This document shows positions 34,401 through 45,924 of a DNA stretch of 64,000 nucleotides, one piece after another. The notes beneath the pieces are model-generated. The model did no database searches and was not told the DNA's origin. It worked only from the letters and a program-made list of their open reading frames with translations. Position 1 is the stretch's first letter, and each line of letters starts with the position of its first letter. The position numbers were made by a program, and so were the translations under genes. The stretch comes from Vicugna pacos (taxonomy: Eukaryota; Chordata; Mammalia; Artiodactyla; Camelidae), in assembly GCF_048564905.1 (NCBI RefSeq), contig NC_133020.1, positions 15,657,501 through 15,721,500 on the forward strand, read 5' to 3'.

Positions 34401-37400
34401 CAGATGGCAGGGATTCTTCTGTGTGTCCTGTGCCTGGCATTTGATGTCATATTTCTCATATTTCTATTCCTCAATGGTGTATATATTATAAAGTCAGATG
34501 GAAGTTGGTGGGCAGAAACTCAAGCCCTGATAAATTGTTTTCAGTTCTTTCTTTACAAAATTGTTTAGATAACAGAATTCAGGATTGGTAATTCTAGGCA
34601 GAGAGCAGTCAATTTGGGGTTTTTAGAAGGAACAGGAAGGGTGTTAAAAGGTTTCTCAGTCTTAAGAGGTCAAAAGCCAGGGCCAAGAGCTGTAAATCCA
34701 CTTCCCGATTTATACTAATATTAACAGGTGTACGAGGGAAAAGGGAAGCAAAGTGAGAGAAGACATGGGGAGAAACTGAATGGGTGAAAGGCTACAGAAG
34801 AAGGAAGTTTATAATTTATACCTGAAAAACAAGAAATACGAGTTCAGAACATGTGCGGTTGGAGACTTGCTTTGATACCATATGTGATAGGAAATGCACA
34901 TACCTGAAAAAGAACAGGGAACAAGTGGAAGATGAGGAAGAGAAGGGGCGACAACGTGACCGTTTCTTGATTTTAAACTAACGTAAATAAACAGGGAAGA
35001 GAAAGAACTCAAGGTTTAAGAGAAAAAAATTACCTTTACTGAATTACAAATTTAGGTGACTATTTCTATGAGATTATTTAGATAATTGTGTTTAGAATCA
35101 GCATTTGTTACGGAAAATCAGGGCCCTGTGAAGCCACTGCTTTAAGGTTTTGATACGCCTTGCCACCCCGAGGCGCGAAGTATACCAGAGCTCTGCACGG
35201 ACCCAGGGAAGGCCTAGGGAAGGAGAGGCAGTGAGGTGAGAGAAGGCTCCGGCTGAAGTTCTCATGGGGCAGAGGACAGGGCACAGCGCACAGATAAATG
35301 TTCACGGTGGTGTTTGGAGGGCCTAACTGGTATGTTTTCTTGATAAAGTCAGGGTGTCAGGATAGAGTCTGCCTCGTATCCTGAACCGTCATTGCGGGGA
35401 TGTTCCGAGGGATCACACAGGCGCACTCCTCAGAGCCCTAGGCTCCCAGTTGTGATGCAATAACATGCTAGTTCCCTTACTTTTAACAACTTCAGGATCA
35501 GTACATTCCTTAATTCTTCTCATTATCATATAATTTGTTTGTTCTAAGAGCTCACCAGAGACCAAAACAAACAAAACAAACCAAAACCAAACCCAACCCA
35601 ACCCCAAACCCTGCTAGCCACTGTTTGCTTCACCATCACCGATGGGAAATCTCCAACTTCAGCCTTTTGTTTTTTCACACTGTGCTTGTTTCGTCGTCAC
35701 AGACCTGAGGCTCTAGCTCTTCCATCACGGGTGGGTTTTCAGCTTCTCCGTGTGCCCGGAATAGCTCGGTTGTCGGGGAAATGATTTCAGCACGTCGGTG
35801 TCATCCACGTACAGTGACTCTCAGGTGCCTTACTGGCTGTGCAGGGGCTACTTTGATACTTCTTAAAAACATAGATTCCTAGGTCCCCCCTCCTAGATTT
35901 TGGTTAAGTACACCCCGGGTGAACATCTTATGAATTTATTAAGCTCTTGGGCAATTCTGATGTGCAGCCTGGGCTGAAAAGTGTTAGCAGAATTTGTAGT
36001 TCTGCCTGTGAATTAGAACAGCTGACTGTGGTCACCACCTCTTGGTAACTGCGTAGCTTTGCATAATCATTTAGATTTATCTAAAAGTTACTTCCGTAAC
36101 TTGCCTCATCAAGTTATTTTAGGAACAAAATGAAACTATGTAAAACTCTATGTAAATTTATTATTATGCCGCTCAGTTTTGTTCTGTGCTCTGTATATGG
36201 CCTTGCTTGGGGGCTGCTGCTAAACACTGGAAACCCGCTCCCCTTCCCATCGTGCGGCTGGGTCTTAGCTGAGAGGAACGTGGAATCAGGCCACGGTCAG
36301 GGCTTGATGCAGAGTTGGGGATTACACTTTACAAACTCAATACTAATATGGCTTGGATTATGTGTTCAGTTTGGTGATCCTATAAACACAATGCAAAAAT
36401 GTCTGAGCCATGATAAATAATTGGAAGTGATATGTCGTCACTAATGAGACTTGTGCAGAGTGGAAAACGTCCTCTTTTCGAGGATCCCTGGGACTGCTTC
36501 TCTTTATCTGCGACCCAAGCCGTGACCTCAGACAGCTGACCCATCTTTGATCTTACGTGGACAGGAATTTCTCCAGGAGAAGCATCTGTTCCATGGGGAT
36601 GTGGCAGCCAGGAACGTCCTGATCCAGTGCGATCTCACCGCTAAGCTCTGTGGCCTGGGCCTGGCTTATGAGCTCCACTCCCGAGGGGCCATCTCCTCTA
36701 CTGGCTCGGTACCTCTCAAGTGGCTCGCCCCGGAGCGGCTTCTGCTGAGAGCAGCCAGCATCAAAGGAGACGTGTACGGTTTGTTCCTGCCCTCTGGGTT
36801 TCTTCCTCTCTTGATCTGGGTGTCCTCCAATCCCTGAACGCACCTGGGTCTGTTGTCAGTTCTGTCTACACATGCCATCTCTACTCGGAAGTCAGACAAG
36901 TGCGCAAGCAAAAATGTGCGTTACGTGCCAGAGCATCTGGCTGCAGTCCTTGTCAGTGCGCTTTGAAGTATTCCTTCTGTATTAGAGCAGAAGCTCTAAG
37001 TGGGAGGGAAAAAAGAAAAACGAAAAGATTATTCAAGCCAGTATCTGAGAACTTAACCTCCGAGTTTGTTTTATCTGAAAAAGGCAGGTCTGCTTCATCA
37101 AAACTTAAACTAGAAATTGTTAAACTAAACACACACACACACATATATGTATATACTCAATTTACTTTAATTTAAAACAGATAAATGGGTATTTATCAAT
37201 TGTTTGGAGGAGGGCCAGGGGGATAGACCTGCTATGCTAAATGAAGTTACATTTTGTGTTTCTTGTAGAAATAGCATGCAAAATAAATTATTTTTGAATT
37301 TCAGTTTGGGGTGATTCTGGGTGAGAAACTGGAAAACAACTGGGGTGTAATTTGACTGTAGACATTTATTGTTAATCTTTTCCCCGGTTTTCTACAGTCG

Positions 37401-40400
37401 TCTCAGTCACACCATTTGACAGCATTTTCTTTTTGCAGCTTAGTTTTATAGAATTTTTTCAAAGCATTCAAGCTAGTTTCCAGGGAGCTAATACTTTTCA
37501 GCATTTATATTTAATCAGCTTATGTGGTATTTAATTGATTACATGATTACAGTTACACGTATGATTGGCATAAACAGGATTGTAAAGAATCACAATTGAC
37601 TTTTGGTAACCACGACACTCAGCTGCTTGGAGAAGCACATAGACGTAATGCAGAGTATCTCACTTAATCTGTTACATAACTTGAATGTTCTATGCCGCAG
37701 AGGAAACTTGGAACATCAGTTAACGTGGTGAGTCAATTAGGAGACTGCTTCTTTATTCCACTGCTGCGTCACTGACAGCTTTTCGGTAGAGGTCTGGGAG
37801 TAACAGGCTTAACTGGGAAATACTGCGTATTTATTGGGGATATTACAGAATAGTGAAATGTACATCTCTCAAATCATATGGCTCAGGCAAATACCTGTGC
37901 CAATTATGTATAAATCTTGCTCTGTTAATGTTTTTCCTAGGTCTCCTAGATCAATGATAAAACTTGCTTAGCCTTGTGCTAAGAATAAAGGGTGGAATTT
38001 CAGCAGGAAGGAATGGAAAGGATGAAAAAGACAGAGGGGAATTTCTGTATGTTTGGGTGAATCTGTTTGCATGTTTGCATGAACATTCATGCAATCTGGC
38101 AAATAACAGTAAACATGTTACTGTGGAATATGGAAGAACGGAGACATACATCCAGTCCTCAAAGAGATTAGGCTCCGAGGGCACTGGACAGAAACGCTTT
38201 GTAATGGCTCTACGACTCTGCTTTTTGTATCAGCCCTCGATTCCCCCTTCATTGCCTTACGATGCAGTTCTTACTGAAGGTCTCTGATATTTAAGTGAGC
38301 TCTCCTTACGAAAGGCAGAAAGAGCAATTAAGTGAATGACTTTGTTGCTTTTACAGCTGGTCCTTTGGGCTCCTGCTCTATGAGATGGTGACTCTAGGTA
38401 AGGAGGATCCCCAAAGCCATGCGCACCTGTTTAGAGACAGGCAAGGGCGTTCACTTGGGTGGTGGGTGACAGGTGCTGTGAGAGGGGCTTTCAGTACAGT
38501 CCCTGGGAGTCCAGCTGGGCTGATGTGGAACCCAAGCCTGATTTGTAAGAGAGTCTTGTGAAGTTGTGACTCTCTGTCCCTCTCCCCTCGCTCTTCTTCT
38601 TAACTCTCTTTTGCTTTCCTTCTCTTTCTTTTCCCCAAGACTTTACCAATTCCAAGAGATGTTTTAAAATCCAAGGATGAGTCTAAGAGTAATCTTGCAA
38701 AAATATAAAAACACGGCCTTTAGACTTATTCATCCATTTGATTGAGAAACTACAGCACCTTCTCACGTTTGGGAAGCAGACAGTGGATCTTCTTTCTTAC
38801 TTTGCTTTATTTTGTTACTTTCCTAAAGACTCAGCATTCTCCTAAATTATCAGTTCCCTTCCAAACACCTTTCTTTCCCCCCATAAATTCTCTAAAGCTA
38901 TAGCCTTCCTTACTTGGTCACCAGGGGGCAACTAAATTATAGCTATTATTTTTCCTATGGCTCTGCATTTTGCAGGCAATTAGCCCCCGGGGGTGGAGGG
39001 CAGTGTTAGTTACAGGTCATGTTCTAGAGGATGCTGAGGTTCTCTTGCTCTTCTCTTTCCTTCCATCCCTACAGGGGCACCTCCATACCCCGAAGTCCCT
39101 CCTACCAGCATCCTGCCGTATCTCCAAAGAGGGAAGATGATGAAGAGACCCAGTAGCTGCACACACACCATGTGAGTGGCTTTTAAAAGGCCGACTCTTC
39201 TCTCATTTCAAATTCTTTTTGCTCCTCATCAATTACACCCTTTCCGACATGGCTCAGGTGAGCCCCAGCGATCACTATGTGCTAATGTACAGCCTTAATC
39301 CAAATCTATGCAGTAAAACACATCCGCTCACATATATGCACATCACATATGTGTACGTGTATACACACATATAAACACAGACACAATATTGAGGCAACCA
39401 TTGGCTACTATATTAGAAATTTAAGTTTTCTAAAACTGATAAAACTTAGTTCCTCTGGAAGCTTTAAAAACAGACCAAACCAAATTCAAGTACAGCAGTG
39501 TTTTATGTTTAAATGTCAGTCTCAGAGCCTGCCAACCTCAGTTCTACTAGAGCTGTCTTGACTTGATGAAAAGTCTTTGAAAACTTGACGAAAAGTCTTT
39601 GAAAACAGACCATGTTATAAATTCTCTATAAACTGGACTAAAGAAGAGACAGACTACAGGTGATAAATACTTTTATCTAGATTAAAGCAGTTTCCTGGAG
39701 AAGCTAAATAACAAAGGAGGGACAGGACCTGAATTAATGGAAGGGGCATCTAATTACATTATCTGAAATTAGTGTGAATCATATTATTCCATAACTTCTT
39801 TTTTTTCCTGCTGCAGCGGAGCTGCTACTGGTAGATGTGTTACAGCAATGGTCTGGAATACTGCAAGTTACTAATATCTAAAGATGAAAACACTTAACTT
39901 CTGTACTGGTAGATGTGTTACAGCAATGGTCTGGAATACTGCAAGTTACTAATATCTAAAGATGAAAACACTTAACTTCTGTATTGGTAGATGTGTTACA
40001 GCAATGGTCTGGCATACTGCAAGTTACTAATATGTAAAGATGAAAACACTTAACTTCTGAAAGAGTTTTTGACAATGGGAAAAAAGAGCCTGCTCTGTCA
40101 TACTGATTGCAGTTTAAGAAATCTTTAGTCATTCCTGTTGCCCTGTTGAGAGGATGACATTAACAGACTTAGGAGGATGAGAAAGAATATCATCCTCTGA
40201 GAATACGGCAGGCATATCTGGGCCCGGAGCGAGAAGAGGGACACCTGCCGAGCGGGTTGATGGTTTCATGCAGCTTGGTGATTAAGCTCGTGATCTAAGG
40301 GTTATGATGTGCATGTTGGCTGGAAATGATTTGACTGAATGTGCTATGCACGATTAAGAATAAGATGTACACGCTTATATGCACGAGGCAGATGATAGTT

Positions 40401-40753
40401 TTATGCACGATGTACATATAGCACGCGAAGCGTGCTGTGACACAGATCAAAGAACCGTAGGGTGTTTTTTGTTAAGGTCTGTTAGGAGAGGAGACATGAC
40501 CTTCAGACGCCTCGTCAAGGAAGTCTGTTTCACCCGCTTCCCTTTCAGGTATGGTCTCATGAAGTCCTGCTGGCGTTGGAGCGAGGACAGCCGCCCGTCA
40601 CTTGAAGAGCTACGCTCACGCCTGGAAACTGCCGCTCGAACAGCAAACGACAAGGCTGTACTGCAGGTACCAGAGCTGGTGGTGCCGGAACTGTATGCAG
40701 CCGTGGCTGGCATCAGCGTGGAGAGTCTCTCCTACACCTACAGCATCCTCTGA
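28439..40753 (+). CDS. STYK1: STYK1 (NOK), serine/threonine/tyrosine kinase-like membrane protein
   Basis: Nine coding exons: 28439-28502, 28951-29085, 31506-31772, 32407-32588, 34295-34378, 36565-36773, 38357-38397, 39075-39171 and 40549-40753. They total 1284 nt and 427 residues, against 422 in human as I recall. All phases agree and all junctions are GT/AG. STYK1 is a single-pass membrane kinase-like protein linked to growth signalling and autophagy. Residues about 30-53 (PTLLVGIFLILLGVILWLFI) are the membrane segment. The kinase-like domain has VVLK (Lys152), HGDVAARN in place of HRD (254-261), GLG at 274-276 where active kinases have DFG, and APE at 299-301. The same motif changes occur in human STYK1, so it is a family pseudokinase trait rather than damage. 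The N-terminus MGDERGMTRTLLECS has four extra residues relative to human. The start-codon exon begins at 28354 behind a CAG acceptor, so upstream untranslated exons exist but were not located. Confidence 0.96.
30140..30945 (+). mobile_element. L2 LINE 3' portion in a STYK1 intron
   Basis: Ends with AGTGCCTGGCATGTAGGAGG, then TTTGTTGAATAAATGAG, the characteristic L2 tail. Upstream wording (CATGATCTGGGCCCTCTCTG; AGGCCTTTCCTCACC) fits the L2 3' region. Confidence 0.8.
32748..32912. mobile_element. hAT-Charlie-type nonautonomous element
   Basis: Inverted ends resembling CTGCTCTGTCTCATATGG at the left and CCACACTGCGCAGTGCAG at the right, with GTAGCCACTAATCACACGTG and CCACCAGTGGCTCA inside. The same family occurs at 44772-44945 and 55070-55190. 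In the STYK1 intron after exon 4. Confidence 0.65.
33690..33955 (+). mobile_element. L2 LINE 3' fragment in a STYK1 intron
   Basis: L2-type 3' wording: GGCACTTATAGATACG, CTGGCACCTAGCAGGCATTC, then GTTGAGTTAATG. Confidence 0.7.
35565..35611. repeat. CA-rich tract grading into a telomere-like C-run array
   Basis: AACAAA-type units pass into CCC-AA-CCC-AA-CCCC-AAA-CCC at 35592-35611. The minus strand therefore carries four G-runs of three or more separated by two or three T. Lies in the STYK1 intron between exons 5 and 6. Confidence 0.8.
35835..35995. mobile_element. hAT-Charlie-type relic in a STYK1 intron
   Basis: ATAGATTCCTAGGTCCCCCC at the left and GGGCAATTCTGATGTGCAGC with a GAAAAGTG end at the right are the two halves of a MER-type hAT element with partially complementary arms. 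Confidence 0.6.
37129..37143. repeat. (CA)n microsatellite
   Basis: Short CA run followed by TATATG alternation, in the STYK1 intron after exon 6. Confidence 0.9.
39826..40059 (+). repeat. Three-copy 78 bp tandem repeat in the last STYK1 intron
   Basis: Units start at 39826, 39904 and 39982 (exact 78-base period), each starting TACTGGTAGATGTGTTACAG or TATTGGTAGATGTGTTACAG. Copies 1 and 2 look essentially identical. Copy 3 differs at about three places (TATTGG, GGCATA, ATATGT). A splice-acceptor-like pyrimidine tract ending CTGCAG lies just before copy 1 (about 39800-39816). Confidence 0.95.
40345..40436 (+). repeat. Cluster of TATGCACGA 9-mers and a short hairpin
   Basis: TATGCACGA occurs exactly at 40345-40353, 40378-40386 and 40402-40410. 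It is followed by a perfect 7-bp stem, AGCACGC and GCGTGCT with a GAA loop, at 40420-40436. This sits about 110 bases before the last STYK1 exon. Confidence 0.85.
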
Positions 40754-41950
40754 TGATCCTGCGGCAACACACACTTCTGGGCGATCAGATACTCTTGGAA
40801 CCAATTCCTCCAAGAACAGAGAATAGACTTTCTAGTGGGACATAAAGGGAGAAATGGACATGGATCCTGGATTTTCTCCCACATATTTCCCTAGAAACCT
40901 GAAATGATGGTAGATAAGGCTGCACATGCCGTAGAATCCTTGAGACTGAGAAATATAATTTCATTTCTCTGTTAAATTTCTGCTGTCCAGGTCTGAAGAC
41001 ACAGGGTAGATGGGGTGGACAGTGTCATTGCAAGGGAGGTTTTAGAAATCTGCAGTGTTTGTCTTAGCATGGCACAGATAATCCACCCGCCACAGGCTGG
41101 TTTCCTCCTGAAATGTGCTTCTATCTAGGCAATTATAAGGTCCAGAACATTGGAATCAAATGAGGGAATAGAAAGCCGATAAAGAAGTTGATGAGAAGAA
41201 AAATGTAGGTTCTGTTTGCTCAGGAGGGCATCCATTAGAGAGAAGATGGAGGAATGACAAGTCTTCAGTCTCGTTCCCTTCATGCAGGGCTGGAGGAGAC
41301 CCATGAAGGAAGCTCCGAGTCTCCCCTGGGGTACAGATAGGAGAAATATGATCCCCTTTGATCTAATTCTGATACAGGTAAACACTGTTGGTACTTCTTT
41401 TAACCAGAAGCTGGAGGAATCATTTCATGATTAAGAACATTCAACATGTTCTTAATGTTCATCAGGCTGGCTTCCTGGTCCCTGAGATGAGGGAGATTGA
41501 GCCCAAAGAGACAGTTAGGTCGGTGATGAATATACTGCGTATGTATTTAATATGGGAAATATGGAAACCAAGCAAGAGTGCTTAGTAGATCAGAATGTCT
41601 TTAACAAGGGCTAGGAAAGGATGTAATCTGAGATGGAAGGACGGTAGCTTCCTTCCGATGATGTACTGTGAACCTTGTTTCATTAAATTAGTATTTATTA
41701 AGTGAAGGTACGCTTTTCTGGTTATACAGTTGCCAAAATCTCTACAATATGGAAGACAAAAGTAAACAAATGGAAGTTAATGTCAATAGAAAAATTCAAG
41801 AGGCAATCTACATTGTCAGAAAAGGGATTCCTCAGAGTTCTGCAGGGGTAACAACCCCCTCACAAGGTTGTTGTGAGGACTGAATGAGAGTATGCATTTG
41901 TACAGTATCTGGTATGCATTGTGTGCTCAATAAATGTTGATCTCCTTACT
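40754..41950 (+). other. STYK1: STYK1 3'UTR (inferred extent)
   Basis: Sequence after the stop with no acceptor or donor needed. Candidate polyadenylation signals are ATTAAA at 41682-41687 and AATAAA at 41929-41934; the latter is supplied by a MIR at about 41830-41940. A perfect 11-bp stem with a 5-base loop lies at 41430-41456. The 3' end is inferred from the signals only. Confidence 0.55.
41830..41940 (+). mobile_element. MIR SINE in the probable STYK1 3'UTR
   Basis: MIR 3' core: CACAAGGTTGTTGTGAGGAC, TGAATGAGAG, then GTGTGCTCAATAAATGTTGA. Confidence 0.85.
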
Positions 41951-44771
41951 GCCCCTCTTCCTATCCTAGAATTTTTCATATCTTTTTCGTTTAACATCTA
42001 CTGTGGCCAAGAAGAGAACCCGGGTCTGTCAGTCACACTACAAAGCAGGACACGCTTAAAGATGAGTGTGGTACAAATGCCACGTGACTAAAACGATGAC
42101 GGCATTATTTTCGTGTGAGGTCTGGATGATGAGTCACCTCCTACTACATCAAAATACTGAAAGTATGATGATGATGACAATTCAGTTGAACATGTGACCT
42201 GTGATTTTAAAGAATGCTTTGGATACTCTAGAAGTGACACCTAAGGCTGCTATGGGAAAGATGACTGGCAGCTGAAAAGTTTGCAGAAGTTAGAATCCTG
42301 ATGGAGTCATGATGAGCCAGCCAACTGAATAATGATTCTTGCACCTGTAGCAATACCACAGCGACTAGTCAGGATCTGAATGGGCGGTGAGCAGCAGAGA
42401 GAAGGGGGGGGTCGAGTGGCTCGGCACAAAATGATAAAGTCCTATGGAATCTCGCGGTTGCTTTTCAGCTGTTCACTTAAGTCAGATTTTCAAAATCTTT
42501 ATTTATTCATTCAACTATTTTCAAAGAATTGAGTGTTAAGGCCAACTGTGCCAGACACTGTGCTAGGTGTTGGGTAAGAGAACAGCTCTGGATTACAGTC
42601 TGGACTACAGAGCTTTGGATTTACAGTTTCTTCAGATAAAAGAAACAGAGAGCTTTGGATTACGAGAGACGTTATATACATATTTGGATGGGTATGTGTT
42701 AACTACAGATTGTGGTGAGTGCTCTGAAGAGAAAGTACAGGATAGTAGAAGGGAGCATAAAGTGGGGACCTCCCTGAAGAAGTGGTGTTTAAACTGAGCC
42801 CTTAGGGATGGGTAAATAAGCCTGCCTGTAAGAAGAGCTTTCCACAAGGACTGTGTATATGAAAACTCAGAGGCAAGAAAAAAAGCACTTGGAGGAGCTG
42901 CAAGGAGGATGGGGGCAGAGGGAGGTAGGAGAGCTGCTCCTAATGAGATGCAGGATCGCCCTTTCACACTGTATGTTAATGTTTGTTTTGGGAGGAGGCA
43001 AAGAGGCAGACAATTGTTATTTTGAATCATGTTTGTATTTTCTGGATATAGGTCTGGAAAACGGGACACAGGAATTGTTTCTTCCAAGAAAACTGGGTCT
43101 TTTCTTCACTTGGCCAAGCTTTTTCTAAAAGGGGGTTTATATTTCTGGCATTTTTGACTTACTGGCCAAACTAGGTATTTCCTAATGATAGGAAAAGAGA
43201 ATGAAACTATTTACCATTTAATCAATTTGAATCTGGTTAGGATTTTGATTTTTTGGATTCCCTCCTCCTTCAGTCTTTTTTTTTTCTTCTTCAATTTATG
43301 CTTTATTCTTTAAAAAAAAATTTCCAACATAGTTAGGAACTGAGCAAATCCTCACCTGGATACCATGTCTAACTGAAACTTGACAATGTAATTTAACTTA
43401 GAATAGTCTGAACTAGTAGTTTTCAAATCATGTTCATGCACGACACTAGATTTAAGTATTTTGTTATTAAAATTGAATAATGATGTTTTTTCCCACTATT
43501 TTAAAAGAAAAAGTAAGTGAATGAACTGAATCCTCTAAATCTTAACCTTGCTGTAACAACAGTTATTAAAGTTTTGTTCTACCATGACTCATTTAAACAA
43601 ATGAATACATATACAATGGAAGACCGGGAGAACAGCCTATTATGCCTGATTTAGCAGACTGGTTTTACTTGTTTGGGAAATAAGAGTTAGTGGTTATGCT
43701 ATGTGTTAGAAGCATAGAATATTGTCATAGGCTGAAAAAATATTAGTCTGAATAATGGAATTGAATATATCATCACGTCATAATAATCTAGCAATAGTTT
43801 CAAGTGCTCACCACATATAAACATATCTGCGAAACAATGGTGTGAAAGGTTTCATGTTTCTGCATGATGGTGGTTCCCTTATCCACTGGATGGTTAAAAA
43901 GACACATGATTAAAGTAGAGAGGTCTATTACAAAAGAGAGGAGAGAAAGGTGGGTGGATAGAATAAAGACTGAAATGCACCATAGTCATTCTGACATTTC
44001 AAAACATTTAAATTACCTTAGAATATTGTTTTAGACCATATAATATTCTTGATTTGTGACTCTGATCAATTTAATGCAATGGAATAGCCCTCACAGCTTT
44101 TGTTCTGTAAATACAAAATCAAAACTACTCAAAAGCTACTGATAAAATAAAGAAAACAAATGAAACCCACAAATATCCTCTCTAGTGTTTATCACAGGAA
44201 AGTCAGAACATATTTCCAAAAATTGTAAGTAGGAATGGTTTGATAATTTTAAATAGTGGGGCAAAAGAGGGGTGAGGACAGAGCAGACAAGAGATCAAAG
44301 GAAGAGATTAGATGCAGGAAAAATCAAAACATTTTAAAAGGGTAAATTAACATTTATAAGAAATAATCATCTCTGACCATAGTCCTCTGACTTGGTTCAT
44401 CACCATGAAGCTGAAAGCAACAAACTTAAAAACACTAGTGGGAAATCATTATTTTATCAATGAATATTGTGTGTTTGATTAAATCATTAAGCTTTGATTT
44501 CAGCTGGAGTTGGAAAATAAAATGTTTATTTCTTAATTATTTCATAAGGGCTTTTTAAAGCTAACCACAGATACATTGCATTAGCAAAGGCAGAAATAGT
44601 TCTTTTATGTGGCTTCAGTTAAACAGCCCATTTATTTTCATAAATCAACTGTGGAAATATGCCCTGATTTGAAGCCGAGAGCCACTGAGACTGAGATTTC
44701 TCAATGTTCCAAAAATATTTTCACTATTTCCAGTCCACATAAAAGTATATGAAATCGTTCTTATAAAATGT
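41951..44771. other. STYK1-MAGOHB intergenic, first part
   Basis: L2-like sequence in reverse orientation lies at about 42490-42960 (CAGACACTGTGCTAGGTGTT at its start). The rest is AT-rich and unassigned. No gene recognised. Confidence 0.5.
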
Positions 44772-44945
44772 CATTGTCCAACAACGGTAGCCACTAGACA
44801 CATGTGGCTATTTAAATGTTAATTTAATTAACACAAATTAAATAATATTAAAAAGAAAAAATTCAGTTCCAGGCTCACTAACCACATGTCAGGTGCTCAC
44901 CAGCTGTTTGGAACATTTCCACAGCTCTGGTGTATAACATCTGAG
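44772..44945. mobile_element. hAT-Charlie-type nonautonomous element
   Basis: GTAGCCACTAGACACATGTG at the left, an AT-rich middle, then CTAACCACATGTCAGGTGCT. Same family as 32748-32912. Confidence 0.65.
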
Positions 44946-45401
44946 AAGACTACAATACACAAATGCTTTATCCTGTTCCAGCCCTTATCGTGATGCAAGA
45001 GATAGACATTTTGGCTTTTTTTTTTTTTTTTTTGCTAAATGTAGGAAGGATTAAGTAAGTAAAGTAACTATATTTTCACATTTCATCTTAAAAACAGAAT
45101 TAAAGAGGATTAGTCTTGAGTTCAGTTTTTTTAGAGGATAAAAACAGTAACTGGCTACAGATAGAGATCTTAACACTATGCATCCATAGGCTTTGCTTAC
45201 ACAGTCCCAGTCCTGGTATCTGCAGCTCGAGTTAGGGAAGGATGAAGATGAACACTGGGACACGTGCCAACAATCTGAAGGAACTGCATTAGGAAATCCA
45301 AAGATCGAATGAAGCTCCCATCAAAAAACAAACTAAATGGATCACTGTCTGTATTTTCAGAGATACCATGGAATATTGCGGTCAAGTTTCTGTGGGTTAT
45401 T

Positions 45402-45536
45402 GTTATTTGTGCGTGTATGTGTTGGGGGGTAATTAGGTTTATTTATTTATTTATTTTAATGAAGGTACTGGGGATTGAATCCAGGGCCTCCTGCCTGCTA
45501 AGCATGCACTCTACCACTGAGCTACACCCTCCTTGC
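45402..45536 (-). mobile_element. Camelid tRNA-derived SINE with exact 13-bp target-site duplication
   Basis: The minus-strand head contains A-box-like TAGCTCAGTGG and B-box-like GGATTCAATCC. The T-rich left end corresponds to its A-rich tail. The direct repeat TCTGTGGGTTATT at 45389-45401 and 45537-45549 is exact, so the insertion is fairly young. Confidence 0.92.
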
Positions 45537-45924
45537 TCTGTGGGTTATTTTTGTGGTAAGTTCAGTGACTGACTCATCCCAGTTTGCCTGGGACTTTACA
45601 GGTTTTAAAACAGAAAGTCCCACATCCTGGGAAACTCCTCAGTCCCGGACAAACTGGAAAGGTTAGTCGCTCTAGTGGCAAAGGATGGTGCTTTATGTTT
45701 CTTGTGTATCTTCCATAATGGCAGCCTACAGTGGGGACTGAATAATTTTTCTATATTCATATTTATACAATGGTTAATTCAGATTTCTATATTGACAGGT
45801 ATACAATTGCTAGTCCAGACTCCACACAACCTGCCCAGTTTGCCTTTCTGGTTTTTCCACTTCCATGAACCTTATGTTCTAACTATACTGAATTTCTTGG
45901 CTTTCTCAAGTTAGGCATTTTTAT

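Noticed and set aside
36774-36781. STYK1 frameshift suggested by using the TACG|GTTTGT donor
   Set aside because: A different donor at 36773/36774 restores the conserved DVWSFG motif, so no damage needs to be invoked.
36720-37175. A 151-residue open frame on the + strand overlapping STYK1 exon 6
   Set aside because: It is out of frame with the kinase-like coding sequence over the exon, then runs through intron and a CA repeat. Composition is not protein-like.
39826-40059. CRISPR-like array
   Set aside because: The three 78-base units are contiguous with no spacers, and the genome is mammalian.
43830-43860. A third copy of the repeat seen at 25452 and 27908
   Set aside because: Only a short word around GAAACAATGG is shared. 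The flanks do not align.
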